DNA from: an uncultured Butyrivibrio sp.
Lineage (GTDB): Bacteria; Bacillota; Clostridia; Lachnospirales; Lachnospiraceae
Assembly (NCBI GenBank): GCA_947169985.1
Contig: CAMVRW010000049.1
Coordinates: forward strand, 1 to 11,526
Direction of reading: 5' to 3'
Length of the DNA: 11,526 nt
Made by a program: the position numbers and the translations under genes. The notes beneath the pieces were generated by a model. It was not told the origin of the DNA. It saw nothing but the letters and a program-made list of their open reading frames with translations, and did not search any database. Shown here in pieces: positions 7,285 to 11,526 of the stretch. Every line of letters begins with the position of its first letter. Position 1 is the first letter of the stretch.

Positions 7285-7929
7285 ATGAAAAGTAAAGGTA
7301 TTGTGGGATTAGTATTATCAGTAGCAATGATGGCCATGGTTGGATGCAGCACAGCTGGTTCAAATGCTGATGTGGGAACCGACCTAAAGCCTGTTATCTA
7401 TCTCTATCCGCAGGAAGAGAACACTGAGATTTCAGTAAGACTTGACTACAATGGGGACATTACAGAGCTCATTCCTGAGTTCAATTCAGAGAACACCTGG
7501 ACTGTTACAGCAAATCCGGATGGGCAGATAACTTTCGAAGGTCAGCAGTATGACTACCTCTTCTGGGAGGGAGTTCCGAAGTATGAATATGATTTCTTTA
7601 CAGGCTATTGTGTAAAGGGATCCGAAACGGAAGGCTTCTTACGAGATAAGCTTTCAGAGCAGGGACTTAACGAAGCAGAGATCAACGAGTTTTTGAGGTT
7701 CTGGTTGCCGGATATGGAGGGAAATCCCTATAATATCATCAGCTTCCAGGACAGAACATACAGAAAAGGCGCACAGCTTACTGTTACGCCACAGCCTGAC
7801 ACTATGATTAGAGTGTTCATGGCATGGTATCCATCAGATGTCAGCGTAAAGATCAATCCTCAGATTCTTGATTCACCATCAAGACAGGGCTTTACAGTAG
7901 TTGAATGGGGTGGAAACCGAGTTTACTAA
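7285..7929 (+). CDS. Predicted lipoprotein of unknown function with KPVIYLYP motif
   Basis: A 214-residue protein with a lipoprotein signal: MKSK, a hydrophobic stretch to about residue 19, then lipobox MVGC with Cys21 as the likely lipidated residue, followed by a Ser/Ala/Gly linker. The mature part begins DLKPVIYLYPQ (about 33-43), followed by alternating beta-type segments (ISVRLDYNG near 49-57, WTVTANPDGQITFEG near 72-86, YDYLFWEG near 89-96) and ends with LTVTP, VFMAWYP and VVEWGG strands. The KPVIYLYP...YLFWEG combination is, to my recollection, a recurring pattern in uncharacterised Firmicute and other bacterial proteins, so this is a conserved family rather than a random ORF. No catalytic residues are recognised. 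It is predicted to be anchored on the outer face of the membrane. It has its own promoter-like region and terminator, so it is probably a single-gene unit, unrelated to its neighbours except by position. Confidence 0.85.
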   Translation: MKSKGIVGLVLSVAMMAMVGCSTAGSNADVGTDLKPVIYLYPQEENTEISVRLDYNGDITELIPEFNSENTWTVTANPDGQITFEGQQYDYLFWEGVPKYEYDFFTGYCVKGSETEGFLRDKLSEQGLNEAEINEFLRFWLPDMEGNPYNIISFQDRTYRKGAQLTVTPQPDTMIRVFMAWYPSDVSVKINPQILDSPSRQGFTVVEWGGNRVY

Positions 7930-7939
7930 TATTCGCTAA

Positions 7940-7980
7940 AGAGGGGCTTATAGCTAGGCTAGCTGTGGGCTTCTTTTTTT
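7940..7980 (+). terminator. Rho-independent terminator of the lipoprotein gene (+ strand)
   Basis: A 15-bp uninterrupted RNA stem pairs 7940-7954 with 7962-7976 around the loop TAGGCTA, and the 3' side runs into a T tract (7974-7980). Six of the 15 pairs are G·U wobbles (for example 7951·7965, 7949·7967, 7945·7971). On the opposite strand these would become A·C mismatches, so the hairpin is strong only in + strand RNA. It begins 11 nt after the lipoprotein stop codon. Confidence 0.85.
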
Positions 7981-7983
7981 GCG

Positions 7984-8007
7984 CAAAAATAAAGGCTCAG
8001 GCCTTTA
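7984..8007 (-). terminator. Rho-independent terminator of the MATE operon (- strand)
   Basis: Read on the minus strand, TAAAGGC (8007-8001) pairs with GCCTTTA (7996-7990) around a CTGA loop, followed by TTTTT (7989-7985). The 7-bp stem overlaps the end of the MATE gene: its TGA stop (7999-7997) lies in the loop and the last two sense codons are in the stem. It closes the minus-strand operon only a few bases from the + strand terminator. Confidence 0.75.
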
Positions 8008-9409
8008 CAATAGTGGCTGAGCCTACAGGTTTTCTGTAAAGTCTTAAAAGGAAAAGTGCTCCGCGGACACAAATATCAATACACATAGCAAGCCATACAC
8101 CTCGAAGGCCTATCCGTGGTGCCAGGAAGGAAGCTAAGGTAATTCTTACAGCCCACATACTGATAAAGTTTATTACAGATGGGCCAAGAGTATCTCCTGC
8201 ACCTCTAAATACGCCGGTTCCAACAATGGACGCTGCGAACATTGGCTCAGCAAAGGCTTCTATACGGAGGACCATGGCTCCAAGAGCCTGTATTTCCGGA
8301 TCCGGAGTCAAAAGAGCTAATAGCTGCGGGGCAAAAATGTACATGAGAATACCGGTTCCTGTCATTACCAGCATTCCAAGGGCAGTAGCAAGCCAGCCAA
8401 GGCGATTAGCAAGCTTCTTTCTTCCGGCGCCAAGGCTCTGTCCAATTAGTGCCGTTGCAGCGCTGGCTATACCGTAGCCCGGCATGTAACATAGACCTTC
8501 TGCCGTGATAGAGAAGGAGTTAGCAGCAAGGCTGATATTTCCAAGAGGTGAAACTATCCTTGTGGCCATAACGTAGCCACAGCCCATGATTCCCTGTTCA
8601 ATTCCCACAGGAACAGCGATTTTAACAGCAGTACCAAGTTCATCCAATGTAAATGGCAGGGGCTTTTCCTTTCGAAGATGCAACAGAGGAGACCTTACTA
8701 ATAGGAAATATAGCATGGAAAGCCCAATTGAACCCTCTGATAGGGCAGTTCCAAGGGCTGCGCCAGCCACTCCAAGGCCTGCTCCGTAAACCACAATGGG
8801 TGTACCAAAGAAAATAATGGACCTTGTAGGGAAGATCAGGATAAAATTCAGGATAACGTTCAAAAAGCACCCAATAATGCTAAGGATGCTGGGAGTCCTT
8901 ATATTTCCGCTGCACTGAAGCATTCCGGAAGAGGTCATACTGATGTGCATAAGCGGAAGCGCGAAAGCAAAGATCCTGAAGTAGGTAGCTGCCTGGGATG
9001 CAATCGATTCTCCGCCTCCAAGCCAGTAGGGCAGATACGCAGAAATGGACACACAAAGAATAGCGATTGTTATGCTAAAAGCCAAGACAGATACAAGGCC
9101 GTGCTTAACAATCGCTCTGGCTTTTGCATCATTTTTTGCACCGATACTGTGAGCGACCTGAACATTAAATCCGGTACTTACAGCTCGGCAGATGCCACCT
9201 ACAAGCCAGGTGGTGGAAGAAACCAGTCCAATGGCAGCTGAGGGGTCAGGCCCCAAACGGCCAACCATGGACTGGTCCACGTATTCCATTATAACGGTGG
9301 TGATCTGAGAAAAAATGGCAGGAATGCTGAGCATCACAATGATCCTCAGCTGCTCCTTAAAGGGAATCTCGCTGCCATTTCTTATCTGTTCAAAATAATC
9401 TTTTTTCAT
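7997..9409 (-). CDS. MATE-family efflux transporter
   Basis: A 470-residue protein with about 12 membrane helices in two halves, the usual MATE size and layout. Diagnostic segments are visible: YVDQSMVGRLG (about 43-53) at the end of helix 1, GAGLGVAGAALGTALS (209-224), a second-half ALIGQSLGAG segment with a following KKLANRLG (about 320-338), and FRGAGDTLGP (401-410) near helix 10. MATE proteins export drugs, dyes, metabolites or modified peptides using Na+ or H+ gradients. The start ATG (9409-9407) overlaps the stop of the TldE-like gene as ATGA, so translation is coupled. The substrate cannot be told from sequence; the neighbouring peptidase pair suggests a peptide or peptide-derived compound only by context. 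No frameshift or missing segment is seen. Confidence 0.93.
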   Translation of the reverse strand: MKKDYFEQIRNGSEIPFKEQLRIIVMLSIPAIFSQITTVIMEYVDQSMVGRLGPDPSAAIGLVSSTTWLVGGICRAVSTGFNVQVAHSIGAKNDAKARAIVKHGLVSVLAFSITIAILCVSISAYLPYWLGGGESIASQAATYFRIFAFALPLMHISMTSSGMLQCSGNIRTPSILSIIGCFLNVILNFILIFPTRSIIFFGTPIVVYGAGLGVAGAALGTALSEGSIGLSMLYFLLVRSPLLHLRKEKPLPFTLDELGTAVKIAVPVGIEQGIMGCGYVMATRIVSPLGNISLAANSFSITAEGLCYMPGYGIASAATALIGQSLGAGRKKLANRLGWLATALGMLVMTGTGILMYIFAPQLLALLTPDPEIQALGAMVLRIEAFAEPMFAASIVGTGVFRGAGDTLGPSVINFISMWAVRITLASFLAPRIGLRGVWLAMCIDICVRGALFLLRLYRKPVGSATIVKA

Positions 9410-10680
9410 TCATTTCCAGCTATTGTTACATTTTCAAGCTTAATTACTGAAGGCATCAGGACGTTATTGTACTGCTTAAGCTCTTTTGATAGTTTCATGT
9501 TGTTTATGAGCTCGGGTAGGCTACCAGATACAGATCCTCCGCTTACAGGAGTAACCTTATCGCCTTCGTGAAGGTATGCCAGTCTTATTTCTCCAGCGAT
9601 GTCTCCTGTGATTATATCCACTGAGAAATCCGAGAACTCAACCGGCTCAAGATAAGTACCCTGACGAAGCTCAGCTTCAGTGCTGCTTCCGCCCTCAGCC
9701 TGGAAGTTTCCGACAATATAGGAGTCTTTTACTCCAAGGTAATATCTGAACTGGCAATCGCCCCAGTAATTCTCGGGAACGTTATCCTTTATAAGGTACA
9801 TATCTTTAGTTTTGGCACCTTCAGAGTCTACAGGATAGTTTTTGGATGAGTTGGGGAGCTCCTTAAGGGCCTTAATGGTGATCTTATCTCCCTGAACATC
9901 CTCTGCAAAAGATTTACCTATCTCGCAATCAGAATAACCTCTGTATTTAAGGCTTGCATGCATTCTCATGGCAAAGAACTTGAACAGTTCGCTGGCATCC
10001 TCTGTTGAGAAGAGAACAGTAGCCTTCTTAAGGTTAGGGGTAGGCTTGGTAACGAGTCTGTCCTTGCCGAACTTGAGGGTGTTTGTAAGTTCCTCGATAA
10101 GGTGCGCCTTATCACAGCTTCCGGATTCATACATGCGGTACAGCTCAATTTCATGCTGGTCGTTTCTGGCATTTACCACAACTTCTACCTTTGAACCGGG
10201 GCAAACTACAGTTACATCTATTCCCTCAGAGTTTACAAAACGTCTGGTGGTCTTTTCTGCGAAAATCTCATAGGAATTGATGTCCTCTGTGGAGGTTTCG
10301 GGAATCTGCTGAAGTGCTTCAATATAATCCCTGGCTGTCTGCTCCACATCATAATCCTTGTTGTTAACCGTTACCTGCTCCTTGTTGAGCTCGAAATAAG
10401 GATTTTTTACGTAAGAAGCTCTCTCATAGAGGTCGTTTATGATCTTTTGTGCTTCCTCTACTGAAGCTGTGGGATTGATCTCCTGAGAAGCACTTCCAAG
10501 AAACTTACCATCCTCAAGCTTGCGGTACACAGTTACGCTAATATGTTCAACATCTCTGACTCTGTTCTGGTCAAGCTCATGCTTTATGAAATAGAACTCC
10601 CAGGCCTGTGTGACCTTGTCAGAGACTTCCCAGGCGTCAGCGCCTGAGTTTTTAAGTAATTCTATTATCTTGTCTGTCAT
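9406..10680 (-). CDS. TldE/PmbA-type subunit of a TldD/TldE peptidase
   Basis: A 424-residue soluble protein of the PmbA/TldD family, near the ~450 residues of E. coli PmbA. It lacks an HExxxH metal motif, as expected for the non-catalytic TldE partner. The C-terminal part carries the family landmarks: GNFQAEGGSSTEAELRQGT (324-342), GDIAGEIRLAYLHEGDKVTP (359-378), GGSVSGSLPELINNM (381-395) and an ending PSVIKLENVTIAG (410-422). TldD and TldE form a heterodimeric protease that cleaves unfolded or modified peptides; in E. coli it removes the microcin B17 leader and affects CcdA stability. The ATG follows GGGAGGA (plus coordinates 10694-10688) by 7 nt and lies 16 nt after the TldD stop. The N-terminal third (1-130) is the least conserved and could carry partner or substrate specificity, which is an inference. 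Symbols tldE and pmbA are both used for this family; I leave the field empty because orthology is not shown. Confidence 0.87.
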   Translation of the reverse strand: MTDKIIELLKNSGADAWEVSDKVTQAWEFYFIKHELDQNRVRDVEHISVTVYRKLEDGKFLGSASQEINPTASVEEAQKIINDLYERASYVKNPYFELNKEQVTVNNKDYDVEQTARDYIEALQQIPETSTEDINSYEIFAEKTTRRFVNSEGIDVTVVCPGSKVEVVVNARNDQHEIELYRMYESGSCDKAHLIEELTNTLKFGKDRLVTKPTPNLKKATVLFSTEDASELFKFFAMRMHASLKYRGYSDCEIGKSFAEDVQGDKITIKALKELPNSSKNYPVDSEGAKTKDMYLIKDNVPENYWGDCQFRYYLGVKDSYIVGNFQAEGGSSTEAELRQGTYLEPVEFSDFSVDIITGDIAGEIRLAYLHEGDKVTPVSGGSVSGSLPELINNMKLSKELKQYNNVLMPSVIKLENVTIAGNE

Positions 10681-10696
10681 TATCTAATCCTCCCAA

Positions 10697-11526
10697 TTAT
10701 CCAAGTGTTGCTCTAGCCTTGAGATATGGGCCGCCATCTGAAACCTTGACCCATTCCTTGTAGCCTTTTCCACAGGCACCATTTCCGAAGGACAGATAGT
10801 CATCACTTACCATGGAGATGGAACCAAGCAGATCAGGCACATAACCGGTGAGGACCACAGGAGAAACTACCTTTCCTGTAAGTTTTCCGTCTATGATCTC
10901 ATAGCCCCTGTCAATTATGCACTGAATTCCCCAATGCTTTGGATCTTCCATTCCGGAGTCCATACCGGCAAGAAGATAGCCTTTTTTTATGGACGCGATC
11001 ATTTCTTCCTTGGTGGAAGTTCCTGCGTCAAACATGGTGTTAGTCATTCTTGTATAGGCCTTATGCTCGAAGTTTTCGCGCTTTCCGTTGCCGGTAGGCT
11101 TTATGCCAAGGCGGAGAGCGGCAAGGGCATCGCATACGCCTGTTTTCAAAATACCTTTATCAATCTCTAAAACGTCTCCAGCAGGAGTTCCCTCATCGTC
11201 AAAAGCATAGCTGGAAGCATCCACTACTACCTTTGCGCCCTCATGCATTGTAACAAGATCAGAACCAACGCGTTTTCCAATGTACTCTTCGCCGAGAGCT
11301 CTCTTTTTAACAAACATATCCATCTCTACGCCATGACCAAATGCTTCATGCGCAATCAGTCCTGTCACCTCAGGAGTTGTAATTATCTCATACTCACCTG
11401 GAACAAGGTCGAACTCCTGCCATTTTCCGTCCTTATCAGGAACGATTCCCTTTGCACGTAAGATAATACCAAGAGGATTATCCTCTTCTACTGAAAGCTT
11501 ATCAAGGATAGTCTTAAGCTCCTCTG
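10697..11526 (-). CDS. tldD: TldD-type metallopeptidase, catalytic subunit (partial, 5' end beyond window)
   Basis: The frame runs from the right edge without a stop: 275 codons are visible, and the N-terminal ~180-200 residues expected for a TldD (about 460-480 residues) are missing. The internal GTG at 11368-11366 is therefore not the start. The zinc-type motif HEAFGH is at 11350-11333 (minus strand), in the context TGLIAHEAFGHGVEMD, matching the HExxxH of active TldD. It lies about 216 residues from the C-terminus, the normal distance. Further family segments follow: SYAFDDEGTPAGDVLEIDKG, PTGNGKRENFEHK, RMTNTMFDAGT, SISMVSDD and GACGKGYKEWVKV with a conserved-looking Cys near the end. The product should be the catalytic half of the TldD/TldE peptidase. 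It is followed at 16 nt by its partner and then by a MATE exporter in the same direction. Confidence 0.92.
   Translation of the reverse strand, partial: EELKTILDKLSVEEDNPLGIILRAKGIVPDKDGKWQEFDLVPGEYEIITTPEVTGLIAHEAFGHGVEMDMFVKKRALGEEYIGKRVGSDLVTMHEGAKVVVDASSYAFDDEGTPAGDVLEIDKGILKTGVCDALAALRLGIKPTGNGKRENFEHKAYTRMTNTMFDAGTSTKEEMIASIKKGYLLAGMDSGMEDPKHWGIQCIIDRGYEIIDGKLTGKVVSPVVLTGYVPDLLGSISMVSDDYLSFGNGACGKGYKEWVKVSDGGPYLKARATLG

Noticed and set aside
7981..7996. CRISPR, tRNA or mobile-element remnants in the convergent spacer
   Set aside because: The spacer is fully explained by two terminators; no repeat array, cloverleaf or transposase fragment is present here or elsewhere in the window.
8945..9241. 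98-codon plus-strand open frame within the MATE gene
   Set aside because: Opposite to a clear MATE gene, with no family features; a shadow frame.
9968..10273. 101-codon plus-strand open frame within the TldE-like gene
   Set aside because: Antisense to a conserved gene, low-complexity Ser/Leu-rich product, no supporting motif.
10697..11368. TldD gene beginning at the GTG at 11368
   Set aside because: The frame continues open to the window edge with sensible TldD-like sequence, and the start would fall just before the catalytic motif, so it is an internal valine codon.

Overview
The window looks like a chromosomal segment from a low-to-moderate GC Firmicute, most likely an anaerobic Clostridia/Lachnospiraceae-type organism. 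The evidence is GGAGG-type ribosome sites, a Gram-positive style lipoprotein with no outer-membrane genes, Mrp/complex-I-like multi-subunit antiporter genes of the kind seen in anaerobes, and tight operons with 4-nt ATGA overlaps. This taxonomic reading is an inference; there is no marker gene in the window.

Left part (1-7185, + strand): the end of a multi-gene operon. It opens with the last 36 codons of a gene whose tail resembles an MrpC/NuoK-like small membrane subunit. Four consecutive antiporter-like membrane subunits follow (109-1623, 1645-2967, 3007-4491, 4493-6415), of the NuoL/M/N, MrpA/D, 'complex I subunit 5' superfamily. All four keep the full set of buried charged residues used for ion translocation (Glu of TM5, Lys of TM7, Lys of TM8, Lys of TM12) at nearly identical spacing. 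They alternate between a long N-terminus and one lacking about 55 residues (two helices), and the fourth carries a ~195-residue C-terminal extension. No hydrogenase, ferredoxin or NADH module is in the window; if one exists it must lie upstream. A PHP-family metal-dependent phosphoesterase (6418-7185) sits directly after the last subunit.

Middle (7186-8007): a 99-nt spacer with a strong -10 box, a 20-bp-spaced AT-rich direct repeat and a strong ribosome site precedes a small predicted lipoprotein (7285-7929) of unknown function with a KPVIYLYP motif. It is closed by a + strand terminator. A second terminator belongs to the convergent minus-strand operon.

Right part (7997-11526, - strand): an operon read right to left, with a TldD-type metallopeptidase (cut by the window edge, HEAFGH motif visible), its TldE/PmbA-type partner 16 nt later, and a MATE-family exporter overlapping TldE by 4 nt. 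TldD and TldE normally form a protease that degrades or trims unfolded or modified peptides. Coupling to a MATE exporter suggests, but does not prove, a processing-and-export unit.

The most unusual element is the four-pump tandem with alternating architecture; the TldD-TldE-MATE unit is second. Neither can be claimed as new without database comparison.
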